NCBI GenBank assembly: GCA_045531405.1
Contig: JAZSDX010000077.1
Coordinates: 3,506-67,505, forward strand
Origin: RGIG4079 sp045531405
GTDB taxonomy: Bacteria > Bacteroidota > Bacteroidia > Bacteroidales > Muribaculaceae
DNA: 64,000 bases
Direction of reading: 5' to 3'
The first letter of the stretch is position 1. Every line of letters starts with the position of its first letter. Position numbers and translations under genes: made by a program. Below the pieces are notes generated by a model. That model saw only the letters and a program-made list of their open reading frames with translations, made no database searches and was not told the origin of the DNA. Shown piece by piece: positions 33,108-43,250 of the stretch.

Positions 33108-35663
33108 TTATTCTTCGACTTCTTCTTGAGCTCCTTCAGTTGCGTTAGCTTCTTCTACATCGTCGTCTAAAACCGGGCCTTCCAATACTTCACCATCTAC
33201 TTGTTCTACCTCTTCTTCAGGATCGGTATCAACACAGCAAACCGAAGCGATTGAATCATTTCGTTTTTCAAGATTAATAACCCTTACACCTTGAGTTGCG
33301 CGTCCCATTACACGGAAATCAGCAACATGAATACGCAATGTTATACCTGACTTATTAATGATTACCAAATCGTTTTCATCATTAACACTCTTTATAGCAA
33401 CAAGGGCACCGGTTTTTTCGGTAACATTCATTGTTTTAACACCTTTACCCCCACGGTTTGTGATACGATAATCTTCGAGGAGTGAACGTTTACCATAACC
33501 ATTTTCAGAAAGCACCATGACATTGTTTTCAGAATCGGCATTCATACAAATCATTCCAACAACCTCGTCATTGCCACCATCAAGAGTCATACCACGAACA
33601 CCTGTTGACATACGTCCCATTTCACGCACTTTACTTTCGTGGAATCGGATAGCACGGCCATTGCGATTTGCGATAAGAATTTCAGAATTGCCATCGGTCA
33701 ATTCAACTTGTAGCAATTGATCATCTTCGCGAATAATAATAGCATTTACACCATTTGCTCGAGGACGAGAATATGCTTCAAGTTTTGTTTTCTTTATGAT
33801 ACCATTCTTTGTGCAGAAAATCAAGTTATGACTATTCACAAACTCACTATCGCCAAGAGCTTTGATGCGAATAAATGCTTTCACAGCATCATCTGATTCG
33901 ATATTTAGCAAGTTTTGAATTGCTCGACCTTTTGAATTCTTAGTACCTTCAGGAATATCATAAACTTTCAACCAGTAGCAACGTCCTTTTTGAGTGAAGA
34001 ACAACATATAATTATGCATTGACGCAGGATATATATGTTCAATAAAGTCTTCATCGCGAGTATCACTACCCTTAGCTCCTACTCCACCACGATTTTGGGC
34101 TCGAAACTCGGTTAATGGAGTACGTTTGATATATCCAAGATGAGAAATTGTAATAATCATTTCATCATCGGCATAGAAATCTTCAGCATTAAAGTCGCCT
34201 GCAGTATAATCTATTTCAGTGCGTCGTTCATCGCCATATTTATCACGTATTTCAAGAAGCTCTTCTTTGATTAAATTACGACAAACCGCATCATTGTTTA
34301 GAATTTCTTCCAAACTTGCGATTAATTGCAAAATTTCCTCGTAAGCTTGCGTAAGTTTGTCTTGTTCAAGACCGGTGAGTTGCTTCAATCGCATTTCGAC
34401 GATAGCAGTTGTTTGAGCATCGGTCAATTCAAAGCGCTCACTCAATCGAGCTTTTGCCTCGTCGGTATTAGCCGAAGAACGAATAATATGAATTACTTCA
34501 TCGATATTTTGAGATGCAATAATCAAACCTTGCAAAATATGAGCACGTTCTTGAGCTTTTCCAAGTTGGAATTTTGTGCGACGAATCACAACATCATGAC
34601 GATGGTCAACAAATGATTGAAGCAATTCTTTTAGATTCAACAATTTGGGACGACCATTTACCAATGCAACATTATTCACACTGAATGATGCTTGCATTTG
34701 AGTCATCTTATATAATTTATTTAGCACAACATTGGCATTTGCATCGCTTTTCAAACGAATAACAATACGCATACCTTTATAGTTACTTTCGTCGTTTAGA
34801 TCAGCAATACCATCGATCTTCTTTTCATTAACAAGCTCTGCTATATATTTAATAAGTTCAGCCTTGTTGACGTTATAAGGAATTTCAGTTACAATAATAT
34901 CTTCATGGTTAGCATCACTTTCAATTTCAGCTTTAGCTCGGATTAAAATGCGCCCACGACCTGTTTCGTAAGCATCTTTAACTCCATTATAACCATATAT
35001 TGTACCTCCTGTTGGGAAATCTGGAGCTTTAATATATTGCATTAATTCCGAAATGGTCAATTCCGGATTATCAACTAATGCCACACACGCATTGATTGAC
35101 TCTGTCAAGTTGTGAGGAGGCATATTTGTTGCCATACCCACAGCAATACCGGATGCACCATTTACCAATAAATTAGGAATACGTGTTGGCAATACGGTTG
35201 GCTCCTTGCGAGAGTTATCATAATTAGGTTGAAAATCTACTGTATCGGCATCAATATCTTGTAGCATTTCTTCCCCTATTTTATCCAATCTCACCTCGGT
35301 ATAACGCATTGCCGCTGCGCTATCGCCATCAACGGAGCCAAAGTTTCCATGACCATCAACGAGAGTATATCGTAATGCCCAAGGTTGAGCCAAGCGCACG
35401 ACTGTTCCATAAATTGAGGAGTCGCCATGAGGGTGATACTTACCCATCACTTCACCAACACAGTTAGCTGATTTTTTGTGTGGATGATCTGAGGTATTCC
35501 CCATTTCATTCATTCCATAGAGCACTCTTCGATGCACAGGTTTCAAACCATCTCTCACATCGGGAAGCGCACGCGACACAATTACCGACATAGAATAGTC
35601 GATATATGCCGATTTCATTTCGTTCTCGATATTAATCTTTAATATTCGATCTTGTTCCAACAT
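33108..35663 (-). CDS. gyrA: DNA gyrase subunit A
   Basis: This 851-residue subunit cuts and rejoins DNA in gyrase, introducing negative supercoils. The N-terminal winged-helix/breakage domain shows SRALPDVRDGLKPVHRR and the catalytic tyrosine in AMRYTEVRL. The quinolone-resistance region reads HPHGDSSIYG, with Ser and Tyr near the usual positions. The C-terminal beta-pinwheel carries the gyrase-specific box QNRGGVGAKG, distinguishing it from ParC. The last 40 residues are a very acidic tail (many Glu and Asp). Start choice at ATG 35663 follows family alignment. Confidence 0.97.
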   Translation of the reverse strand: MLEQDRILKINIENEMKSAYIDYSMSVIVSRALPDVRDGLKPVHRRVLYGMNEMGNTSDHPHKKSANCVGEVMGKYHPHGDSSIYGTVVRLAQPWALRYTLVDGHGNFGSVDGDSAAAMRYTEVRLDKIGEEMLQDIDADTVDFQPNYDNSRKEPTVLPTRIPNLLVNGASGIAVGMATNMPPHNLTESINACVALVDNPELTISELMQYIKAPDFPTGGTIYGYNGVKDAYETGRGRILIRAKAEIESDANHEDIIVTEIPYNVNKAELIKYIAELVNEKKIDGIADLNDESNYKGMRIVIRLKSDANANVVLNKLYKMTQMQASFSVNNVALVNGRPKLLNLKELLQSFVDHRHDVVIRRTKFQLGKAQERAHILQGLIIASQNIDEVIHIIRSSANTDEAKARLSERFELTDAQTTAIVEMRLKQLTGLEQDKLTQAYEEILQLIASLEEILNNDAVCRNLIKEELLEIRDKYGDERRTEIDYTAGDFNAEDFYADDEMIITISHLGYIKRTPLTEFRAQNRGGVGAKGSDTRDEDFIEHIYPASMHNYMLFFTQKGRCYWLKVYDIPEGTKNSKGRAIQNLLNIESDDAVKAFIRIKALGDSEFVNSHNLIFCTKNGIIKKTKLEAYSRPRANGVNAIIIREDDQLLQVELTDGNSEILIANRNGRAIRFHESKVREMGRMSTGVRGMTLDGGNDEVVGMICMNADSENNVMVLSENGYGKRSLLEDYRITNRGGKGVKTMNVTEKTGALVAIKSVNDENDLVIINKSGITLRIHVADFRVMGRATQGVRVINLEKRNDSIASVCCVDTDPEEEVEQVDGEVLEGPVLDDDVEEANATEGAQEEVEE

Positions 35664-35754
35664 TGCTTTTATATAATGATGTGTTAATTAGTCTATTATT
35701 TCCCATATGACCACCTTTAGCCAATATAGGTTTAATTAATTCTTAAAATATCAT

Positions 35755-35763
35755 ACAAATATA
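35755..35763 (-). promoter_or_regulatory. Bacteroidota -7 promoter element for gyrA
   Basis: On the minus strand this reads TATATTTGT, 91 nt upstream of the gyrA ATG. The divergent clpC gene starts at 35916; no consensus element was found for it in the remaining gap. Confidence 0.55.
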
Positions 35764-35915
35764 CAACTTTTTTACCTAATATTTAAATTTTCACGGCATC
35801 TTTTATTTTTTTAATGATACAACCAAACTATTAAGATTTATCAATAGATATTTGGCACAATAATTGCACTATAATGAATATTACAACAAGTATTTTAATG
35901 ATTCAAATTTTATAA

Positions 35916-38444
35916 ATGGACATCAAATTCACCCCAGAATATAAATCTATTCTTGAAATTAGTCGCAATGAAGCAATGCGTCATCAAAGCTCTGAAATTG
36001 AGCCAGCACACCTTCTTCTTGCGCTAACAGATTCTTCATCAACTCGAACCCTAAAACTAATGGAGGCATTAACTACTGAAATTTCCGTTGAACACCTTCG
36101 TAACGAGTTGGACAAAAACTCTTATAACCACTCTCCCGACTACTCTCCCGACAATCTTTATGTCAATTCTCATACTGAACGAATAATAAAACTCAGTGAA
36201 TTAGAAGCACGAATGTTAAAATGCGACAATGTTGATGCCGAGCATTTATTGTTAGCACTTTTTCATAATTCAGAAATCCTTAGTATGCCATTCATACAGA
36301 GTTTTATAAATTCAGGCATAACATATGAAGGTTTATATAAGCAACTTAAAAATATAACCGAAGCTCCAGTTGCCGGAACCGGATTTACCGAAGATGACAT
36401 CGATGATGATGACATTATGTCACAAAAAAAAGAAATATCTCAATCACAGAAAAAACATTCAACAAAAAAGGACAACGACACTCCGATTCTTGACAAGTTT
36501 GGTATTGACATGACAAAAGCCGCAGAAAATGGAGCTTTAGACCCTGTTATTGGTCGAGAATTAGAAATTGAGCGAATTGCTCAAATATTGAGCCGCCGTA
36601 AAAAGAACAACCCTGTACTTATCGGAGAACCGGGCGTTGGAAAATCTGCCATCGTTGAAGGTTTGGCCTTACGTATTATACAACGCAAAGTTTCTCGTCT
36701 ATTATTTGACAAACGAGTAATTGCCTTGGATATGGCTTCAATTGTAGCCGGAACAAAATATCGTGGACAATTTGAAGAACGCATCAAAGCTATACTTGAC
36801 GAACTATCCAAAAACAAAGACATCATATTATTTATTGATGAACTACATACCATCGTAGGTGCAGGAAATGCCCAAGGGACTATGGATGCGGCAAATCTAT
36901 TAAAACCAGCTTTAGCTCGCGGAGAAATTCAATGCATCGGAGCAACCACACTTGATGAATACCGAAAAAATATCGAAAAAGATGGAGCTCTTGAACGCCG
37001 CTTTCAAAAAGTTGTAGTAGAGCCAACTTCTGCCGAAGAAACATTACAAATCCTAAACAACATCAAGGACAAATATGAAAATCATCACAATGTAACCTTC
37101 ACACCAGAAGCCATTAATGCATGTGTAAAACTCACACAACGATATATTAGCGATAGGAACTTCCCAGACAAAGCAATTGATGCATTAGACGAAGCCGGGT
37201 CAAGGGTTCATGTAAAAAACATCACTGTACCAAAAGAAATTGAAAACTTAGAGCTTGAAATCGACAATGTCGCTCAATTAAAACTAAAAGCCGCTCAATC
37301 TCAAAATTTTGAAAGCGCTGCTGCTTATAGGGATAATGAACATCTTTTACGCAAACAACTTGAAGATGCTAAACAAGAATGGGTGGAAAAAATTAGCAAT
37401 GAACGAGAAATTGTTGACGAAGACAAAGTTGCCGAAGTTGTTGCTATGATGACTGGTGTACCCGTTCAAAGAATTGCTCAAGCTGAAGGGATGCGTCTTC
37501 TTGAAATGGCAACAAACTTAAAGCATGACATTATTGGTCAAGACAAAGCTATTGATAAAATAGCCAAAGCCATTCAACGAAATCGCATTGGGTTAAAAGA
37601 CCCCAACAAACCAATTGGTACATTTATGTTCTTAGGGCCTACCGGTGTTGGGAAAACGCACTTAGCTAAGAAACTTGCCGAATATTTATTTGATTCGACG
37701 GATACTCTTATTCGCGTTGACATGAGTGAGTTTATGGAAAAATTCACCGTATCTCGATTGGTAGGAGCTCCTCCAGGATACGTTGGCTATGAGGAAGGAG
37801 GTCAATTAACTGAGAAGGTGCGTCGTCGCCCCTACTCTGTTGTTCTTCTTGACGAGATTGAAAAAGCTCACCCCGATGTATTCAACATCCTACTCCAAGT
37901 CATGGATGAAGGTCGTCTTACTGATAGTTTTGGGCGCAAAGTTGATTTCAAAAACACAATAATAATAATGACATCAAACATTGGCACTCGTCAATTAAAA
38001 GATTTCGGTTCCGGAATTGGGTTTAATACAAAAACAATAGACAAAGAATACACTCATAGTATTTTACAAAAAGCACTAAACAAAGCTTTTTCACCCGAGT
38101 TTCTTAATCGCATTGACGACATTATCATGTTTGACACTCTTGATAAAGATGCTATATTCAAGATAATAGATTTAGAAATATCCGAATTATTCAACAGGAT
38201 TGAATCTCTTGGATATAAGTTAAGTGTAACCGACGAAGCCAAATCTTTTATTGCCGAAAAAGGATACGACTCTCAATATGGCGCACGTCCTCTAAAAAGA
38301 GCCATTCAAAAATACATTGAGGATGAACTTTCCGAATTAATAATTGGTAATAATGTTTCAATTGGAGACTCTATTATAATTGACTTTGACAAAGAAAACG
38401 ATAAAATTATCACTACCAAAATCAAAGACGATATTTCAAAATAA
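35916..38444 (+). CDS. clpC: ClpC-type AAA+ ATPase, chaperone subunit of Clp protease
   Basis: This 842-residue HSP100 protein unfolds substrates for ClpP. Two N-terminal Clp-N repeats (about 1-145) precede AAA+ module 1 with Walker A GEPGVGKS and Walker B LFIDELHT. A UVR-like coiled segment (QSQNFESAAAYRDNEHLLRK) sits between the modules, marking ClpC rather than ClpB. AAA+ module 2 has Walker A GPTGVGKT and DEIEKAHPDV. A ClpP-binding loop (GIGFNT region after LKDFGS) is present. It is followed by htpG after 19 nt, forming a protein-quality-control operon. No promoter or CtsR-like operator was recognised. Confidence 0.95.
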   Translation: MDIKFTPEYKSILEISRNEAMRHQSSEIEPAHLLLALTDSSSTRTLKLMEALTTEISVEHLRNELDKNSYNHSPDYSPDNLYVNSHTERIIKLSELEARMLKCDNVDAEHLLLALFHNSEILSMPFIQSFINSGITYEGLYKQLKNITEAPVAGTGFTEDDIDDDDIMSQKKEISQSQKKHSTKKDNDTPILDKFGIDMTKAAENGALDPVIGRELEIERIAQILSRRKKNNPVLIGEPGVGKSAIVEGLALRIIQRKVSRLLFDKRVIALDMASIVAGTKYRGQFEERIKAILDELSKNKDIILFIDELHTIVGAGNAQGTMDAANLLKPALARGEIQCIGATTLDEYRKNIEKDGALERRFQKVVVEPTSAEETLQILNNIKDKYENHHNVTFTPEAINACVKLTQRYISDRNFPDKAIDALDEAGSRVHVKNITVPKEIENLELEIDNVAQLKLKAAQSQNFESAAAYRDNEHLLRKQLEDAKQEWVEKISNEREIVDEDKVAEVVAMMTGVPVQRIAQAEGMRLLEMATNLKHDIIGQDKAIDKIAKAIQRNRIGLKDPNKPIGTFMFLGPTGVGKTHLAKKLAEYLFDSTDTLIRVDMSEFMEKFTVSRLVGAPPGYVGYEEGGQLTEKVRRRPYSVVLLDEIEKAHPDVFNILLQVMDEGRLTDSFGRKVDFKNTIIIMTSNIGTRQLKDFGSGIGFNTKTIDKEYTHSILQKALNKAFSPEFLNRIDDIIMFDTLDKDAIFKIIDLEISELFNRIESLGYKLSVTDEAKSFIAEKGYDSQYGARPLKRAIQKYIEDELSELIIGNNVSIGDSIIIDFDKENDKIITTKIKDDISK

Positions 38445-38463
38445 TTCTAAAAAACTATAAATT

Positions 38464-40506
38464 ATGAAAAAAGGAAATATTGGGGTTACAACCGAAAACA
38501 TTTTCCCCGTAATAAAAAAATTTCTTTATAGCGACCACGAAATATTCCTACGCGAACTTGTATCAAATGCCATTGACGCAACTCAGAAATTAAAAACATT
38601 GTCATCATGTGGCGAATACAAAGGTGAACTTGGAGAACTTAATGTAAAAGTTATTGCCAACAAAGAAAACGGCACGCTCACCATTAGCGACCAAGGCATA
38701 GGTATGACAGCTGAAGATATAGATAAATATATCAATCAAATCGCATTTTCGGGAGCCGAAGAATTTCTTGAAAAATATAAAGATAATGCCAACGCAATTA
38801 TCGGGCACTTTGGCTTAGGTTTTTATTCAGCATTCATGGTAGCCAAGAAAGTAGAGATTCGGTCTCTATCATATATCGATGGTTCTAAAGCGGTAAAATG
38901 GGAATGTGATGGCTCGCCCGAATATTCAATGGAAGAAATTGAGAAAGACTCTCGAGGCACTGACATCGTTCTATATATTGACGATGAAAACAAAGATTTC
39001 CTTGAACAATCACGCATTGACACTTTATTAAAGAAATATTGCCGATTCCTTCCAGTCCCTGTAATTTCAGGTAAAGAACAAGAATGGAAAGATGGCAAAT
39101 ATGTTGATACCGACAAAGATAAAGTTATCAACGAAACTTCTCCTGCATGGATGAAAAAACCATCAGAACTAAAAGATGAAGACTATTTGAACTTCTACCA
39201 CGAGCTATATCCCGGTCAAGACGATCCTCTTTTTTGGATTCACTTAAATGTTGATTATCCATTTACCCTTACCGGCATATTGTTCTTCCCAAAAATCAAG
39301 AACAACTTCGACATAAATAAAAATCGCATTCAACTCTATTGCAACCAAGTATTTGTTACCGACTCGGTTGAGGGTGTTGTTCCTGAGTTTCTAATGCTTC
39401 TTCAAGGGGTCATCGATTCTCCCGATATTCCTCTAAATGTTTCTCGCTCATATCTTCAAAGCGATGCTGCTGTTAAAAAAATATCAACCTACATCACTAA
39501 AAAAGTATCTTCACGTCTTGAAGAAATTTTCAAAGCAGATAGAGCTGAATTTGAGAAAAAATGGGACGACATTAAAATATTCATCGAGTATGGCATGTTG
39601 AGCGATGAAAAATTCCGTGAAGCAGGCAAGAAATTTACTCTTCTCAAAGATATTGAGGAAAAATATTTCACTCTCGAAGAATACAGACAACTCATCGAAG
39701 CGTCTCAAACCGACAAAGATGGAAATCTAATCCATCTATATACAACCGACCCCGTTGCTCAATATACTTATATTAATGCTGCAACCGAAAAAGGGTACAA
39801 TGTATTATTGATGGATGGTCAACTTGACTGTCACTTCATTGGTTTACTTGAACAACAACTCGAAAAGTCCCAATTTGTACGCGTTGATAGCGACACAATC
39901 GACAACCTCATTAGAAAAGATAACAAAAAAGAGGTATTACTCACATCTCAACAACGCAATATATTGACGGGCATTTTCAATTCTCAAATACCAACCGTTG
40001 ACAAAGCTCAATTTATAATTACTTTTGAGGCAATTAGTGCAACAGATACTCCTATCGTCATCACTCAAAATGAATATATGCGACGCATGAAAGAAATGGC
40101 AGCATTCCAACCTGGCATGAATTTCTATGGCGAAATGCCCGACAGCTATAACCTCATTATAAATACAGAACACCCTTTAATCTCCAAGATACGAGAACAG
40201 GCTGATTCAGAAATTGCATCAAAACTTGAACCAATAATCAAATCTATTGATGAAAATAACGCAAAAATAACAACAATTCGCGACGCTAATAAAGATTCAA
40301 AACTAAGTGATGAAGATAGCGCAAATGTTTCTACACTTGAAGAAGCTGTCAAAACGCTCCGTGAAGAAGAAACTAATTTACTGTCAACATATGCATCTTC
40401 ACAACCTATTATCAAGCAACTAATTGACCTTGCATTGCTTGGCAATGGCTTGCTTAAAGGTGAAGAACTTAATTCATTTATCAATCGTTCGATATCTTTA
40501 TTATAA
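38464..40506 (+). CDS. htpG: Molecular chaperone HtpG (Hsp90 family)
   Basis: This 680-residue chaperone has the N-terminal GHKL ATPase domain with ELVSNAIDAT (the Mg-binding Glu/Asn helix), DQGIGMT and GHFGLGFYSAFMVA as ATP-lid motifs. The middle domain follows (NKNRIQLYCNQVFVTDS) and then a C-terminal dimerisation domain. It is longer than E. coli HtpG, as in other Bacteroidales. The start at 38464 follows clpC by 19 nt, so the two stress genes are likely co-transcribed. A terminator lies at 40531-40562. Confidence 0.96.
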   Translation: MKKGNIGVTTENIFPVIKKFLYSDHEIFLRELVSNAIDATQKLKTLSSCGEYKGELGELNVKVIANKENGTLTISDQGIGMTAEDIDKYINQIAFSGAEEFLEKYKDNANAIIGHFGLGFYSAFMVAKKVEIRSLSYIDGSKAVKWECDGSPEYSMEEIEKDSRGTDIVLYIDDENKDFLEQSRIDTLLKKYCRFLPVPVISGKEQEWKDGKYVDTDKDKVINETSPAWMKKPSELKDEDYLNFYHELYPGQDDPLFWIHLNVDYPFTLTGILFFPKIKNNFDINKNRIQLYCNQVFVTDSVEGVVPEFLMLLQGVIDSPDIPLNVSRSYLQSDAAVKKISTYITKKVSSRLEEIFKADRAEFEKKWDDIKIFIEYGMLSDEKFREAGKKFTLLKDIEEKYFTLEEYRQLIEASQTDKDGNLIHLYTTDPVAQYTYINAATEKGYNVLLMDGQLDCHFIGLLEQQLEKSQFVRVDSDTIDNLIRKDNKKEVLLTSQQRNILTGIFNSQIPTVDKAQFIITFEAISATDTPIVITQNEYMRRMKEMAAFQPGMNFYGEMPDSYNLIINTEHPLISKIREQADSEIASKLEPIIKSIDENNAKITTIRDANKDSKLSDEDSANVSTLEEAVKTLREEETNLLSTYASSQPIIKQLIDLALLGNGLLKGEELNSFINRSISLL

Positions 40507-40530
40507 TAATCGTTAGATATTTATAAAAAC

Positions 40531-40562
40531 GACGGCGAGCAGTTTCTCAACTCCTCGCCGTC
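40531..40562. terminator. Intrinsic terminator after htpG
   Basis: A perfect 9-bp GC-rich stem (GACGGCGAG at 40531, complement ending 40562) with a 14-nt loop lies between htpG and the convergent small gene at 40587. The U-run is short. Confidence 0.8.
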
Positions 40563-40586
40563 TTGACTATATAATATTAGATTAAA

Positions 40587-40823
40587 TCAGATAGCTTCAT
40601 GGTTTTGAAAATATTTATAAGAATCACGTTGCACATAAGACTTTATTACAGCATATAACATTGTTTGTATTGGAGACAATGAGCCATCTATATCTACCCC
40701 CATTATCATTTCTCCGATAAAAGCTGAAGCGACCGCAACACGTTCATCTTCAGGAAGAGCATTTATTGTATTTATCACATGAGGTGTAATCACAATTGGT
40801 TGTCTTTTTACTATTGTTGCCAT
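40587..40823 (-). CDS. Small conserved-looking hypothetical protein, 78 residues
   Basis: This 78-residue protein has no signal peptide or membrane helix. It reads as a compact helical domain (TPHVINTINALPEDERVAVA, then LSPIQTMLYAVIKSYVQ). The composition and a -7 promoter element (TAAATTTGT on the minus strand at 40860-40868) 36 nt upstream of the ATG support a real gene. I do not assign a function. The gene is convergent with htpG and divergent from the small acidic-protein gene at 41085. Confidence 0.75.
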   Translation of the reverse strand: MATIVKRQPIVITPHVINTINALPEDERVAVASAFIGEMIMGVDIDGSLSPIQTMLYAVIKSYVQRDSYKYFQNHEAI

Positions 40824-40859
40824 AATTATTATTTTATAAGTTTAATTTCTGATTGTAAT

Positions 40860-40868
40860 ACAAATTTA
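40860..40868 (-). promoter_or_regulatory. Bacteroidota -7 promoter element for the 78-residue protein
   Basis: On the minus strand this reads TAAATTTGT, with a CTTG 21 nt upstream that may act as a weak -33 element. It is the main support for transcription of the small gene. Confidence 0.6.
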
Positions 40869-41084
40869 CAACGCACCCTGGGCTTATATCAAGCACACTA
40901 AAGTAAATATTTACTAAAATCATTTTTACATATAATTGATTTAATTATCTTAGACTCGGCAATTTTGAAATGAAGCTGAAATATTTTGTAAATTAGAGTT
41001 TTTAAATTATATTTGATCTATTATTAAGTCTTAGCGATTAAAACTTTGCTAAATAGTTTCAATGGCATATAAATCTTTAGCATA

Positions 41085-41318
41085 ATGAACGATATAACAC
41101 AAGTATTCAATTCCTTAATCGAACAATATAGGAGCATTGACATAGCCGAAGCTGAATTCAAAAAACTGCTTTTAGACGATGATGACTTACTTGAAGAATA
41201 TCGAGAATGGTGCCATGCAGTTGGGAGCAGTGAAAAACGTGGATTTCTCGACTATTGCGACGAATATAAAATGTCGCAAGACTCGGTGTGGGATTCACTA
41301 AAAGATTTTGATGAATAA
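41085..41318 (+). CDS. Small acidic hypothetical protein upstream of agmatine deiminase
   Basis: This 77-residue soluble protein is very acidic (LLLDDDDLLEEYREW) and helical, with a central CHAVGSSEKRGFLDYCDEY segment. It has no signal peptide or known motif. It lies 18 nt upstream of the agmatine deiminase gene and is probably in the same operon. An imperfect promoter-like AAACTTTGC occurs near 41041-41049. The function is unknown. Confidence 0.75.
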   Translation: MNDITQVFNSLIEQYRSIDIAEAEFKKLLLDDDDLLEEYREWCHAVGSSEKRGFLDYCDEYKMSQDSVWDSLKDFDE

Positions 41319-41336
41319 TATAACGAATCAATAAAT

Positions 41337-42356
41337 ATGTTACGATTACCTGCCGAATGGGAGTCATTTGGGGCAATATTACTTTCATGGCCCCATAAAA
41401 ATAGCGATTGGGATTACATGCTTGAAGAGGTAACCCAATGCTATATCAACATCGTTGAAGCGATTACTCAAGAGACTAACGTAATTATCGTTGCTCCCGA
41501 TATTGAAATCCCTAAGATGCACTTAAACCACATTAACCAATCGGTCATCTCTTATTACGAGATTCCAACAAACGACACATGGGCTCGCGATTTTGGAGTG
41601 ATTACAACATGCGACAATGATGGTAGTTTCATTCTCAACGACTTCCAATTTAATGGTTGGGGGTTAAAATTCGCATCAAACAAAGACAACCTCATCACTC
41701 GATCCATGATAGAAAAAAAGGCTATCAAAGGCTCATATAATAACTGTATGGGATTTGCACTTGAAGGAGGTTCGATTGAAAGCGACGGGAATGGTTTGTT
41801 GCTCACTACGTCGGAATGCCTATTATCCCCTAATCGAAATGGAGATTTATCAAAGGAAAATATTGAACAAGTTCTATCATCAACTTTTGGAGTTAAAAAG
41901 ATCCTTTGGCTCGACTATGGATTTTTGGAAGGAGATGATACTGATAGCCACATCGACACACTCGCTCGCATTGCCCCTAACGATACCATTGTATATGTTG
42001 GCACAAATGACGAAACCGACGTCCACTATGAGGCTTTACAATCGATGAAACAACAACTGATGCAATTTACCACACAAGATGGCAATCCGTTTAATCTCAT
42101 TGAGCTACCTCTCCCCGATGCCATTTATGATGAAGATGGCTATCGGCTTCCTGCCACTTATGCCAATTTTCTCATAATGAATAAATCGGTAATTATGCCT
42201 ATTTATAATCAGCCACAAAAAGATTTATTGGCTACTCAAATAATGCAAATAGCATTCCCTAATCACAAAATAATAACAGTTGATTGCAACGCTTTGATAA
42301 AGCAACATGGTTCACTACACTGCGTTACAATGCAACTCCCTAAAGAAATATTATAA
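41337..42356 (+). CDS. aguA: Agmatine deiminase
   Basis: This 339-residue guanidino-modifying enzyme hydrolyses agmatine to N-carbamoylputrescine and ammonia. Family marks are RLPAEWESFGAILLSWPH at the start, TWARDFG, the GDDTDSHIDTLARI active-site segment with His, and the C-terminal nucleophile Cys329 in HCVTMQLP. Length is on the short side of normal. It precedes the N-carbamoylputrescine amidase gene by only 3 nt, so the two make putrescine from agmatine in sequence. Confidence 0.95.
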   Translation: MLRLPAEWESFGAILLSWPHKNSDWDYMLEEVTQCYINIVEAITQETNVIIVAPDIEIPKMHLNHINQSVISYYEIPTNDTWARDFGVITTCDNDGSFILNDFQFNGWGLKFASNKDNLITRSMIEKKAIKGSYNNCMGFALEGGSIESDGNGLLLTTSECLLSPNRNGDLSKENIEQVLSSTFGVKKILWLDYGFLEGDDTDSHIDTLARIAPNDTIVYVGTNDETDVHYEALQSMKQQLMQFTTQDGNPFNLIELPLPDAIYDEDGYRLPATYANFLIMNKSVIMPIYNQPQKDLLATQIMQIAFPNHKIITVDCNALIKQHGSLHCVTMQLPKEIL

Positions 42357-42359
42357 ACT

Positions 42360-43250
42360 ATGTCAAATAAAATATTACGTACAGGCATTATTCAACAACA
42401 CAACACTGCCGATATTGCCGACAATCGCAATCGTTTAGCTCAAAAAATGCGTGAATTAGCCTCACAAGGAGCTGAATTAATAGTAAATCAAGAGCTACAT
42501 GATTCATTATATTTTTGCCAAGTAGAATCAACCGACAATTGCAACCTTGCCGTTGCAATCCCATCGGAAACGACCGATTTTTATTCATCACTTGCAAAAG
42601 AGCTTGGCGTTGTAATTGTAACATCACTTTTTGAACGCCGTGCCCCAGGACTATACCACAACACAGCCGTTGTTTTTGAAAAAGATGGCTCTATCGCCGG
42701 CAAATATCGCAAAATGCACATACCCGACGACCCTGCATATTATGAAAAATTCTATTTCACTCCAGGAGATTTAGGATTTGAGCCAATCGAAACCTCGGTA
42801 GGTAGGCTTGGGGTATTGGTATGTTGGGACCAATGGTATCCCGAAGCTGCACGACTCATGGCTCTGCGTGGTGCTGAAGTTTTAATATACCCCACTGCTA
42901 TTGGTTGGGAAAGTAGCGACACCCCCGAAGAACAAGTACGCCAACGCGAAGCATGGATTACAATACAACGTGCCCATGCTGTTGCAAATGGGCTTCCTGT
43001 AATATCAGTAAACCGCGTAGGACATGAACCCGACCCATCGGGCAACACCAATGGCATTCAATTTTGGGGAAGCAGTTTTGTTGCCGGACCACAAGGCGAA
43101 TTTTTATACAACGCCCCTACTGATACTGAAATAACAGCTATTATCGATATCGACATGAAACGTTCTGAAAATGTGCGTCGGTGGTGGCCATTCTTACGCG
43201 ACCGTCGCATTGACGCATACGGCAAACTAACCTCTCGATTTATTGATTAA
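42360..43250 (+). CDS. aguB: N-carbamoylputrescine amidase
   Basis: This 296-residue nitrilase-superfamily enzyme hydrolyses N-carbamoylputrescine to putrescine, CO2 and ammonia. The catalytic triad is visible as Glu45 (NQELHDS), Lys118 (KYRKMHIPDD) and Cys155 (LVCWDQWYPE). The phrase CWDQWYPEAARLMALRGAE is typical of this subfamily. It is directly downstream of agmatine deiminase, which confirms the assignment. Its stop codon overlaps the stop of the convergent T9SS cargo gene in the palindrome TTAA. Confidence 0.96.
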   Translation: MSNKILRTGIIQQHNTADIADNRNRLAQKMRELASQGAELIVNQELHDSLYFCQVESTDNCNLAVAIPSETTDFYSSLAKELGVVIVTSLFERRAPGLYHNTAVVFEKDGSIAGKYRKMHIPDDPAYYEKFYFTPGDLGFEPIETSVGRLGVLVCWDQWYPEAARLMALRGAEVLIYPTAIGWESSDTPEEQVRQREAWITIQRAHAVANGLPVISVNRVGHEPDPSGNTNGIQFWGSSFVAGPQGEFLYNAPTDTEITAIIDIDMKRSENVRRWWPFLRDRRIDAYGKLTSRFID

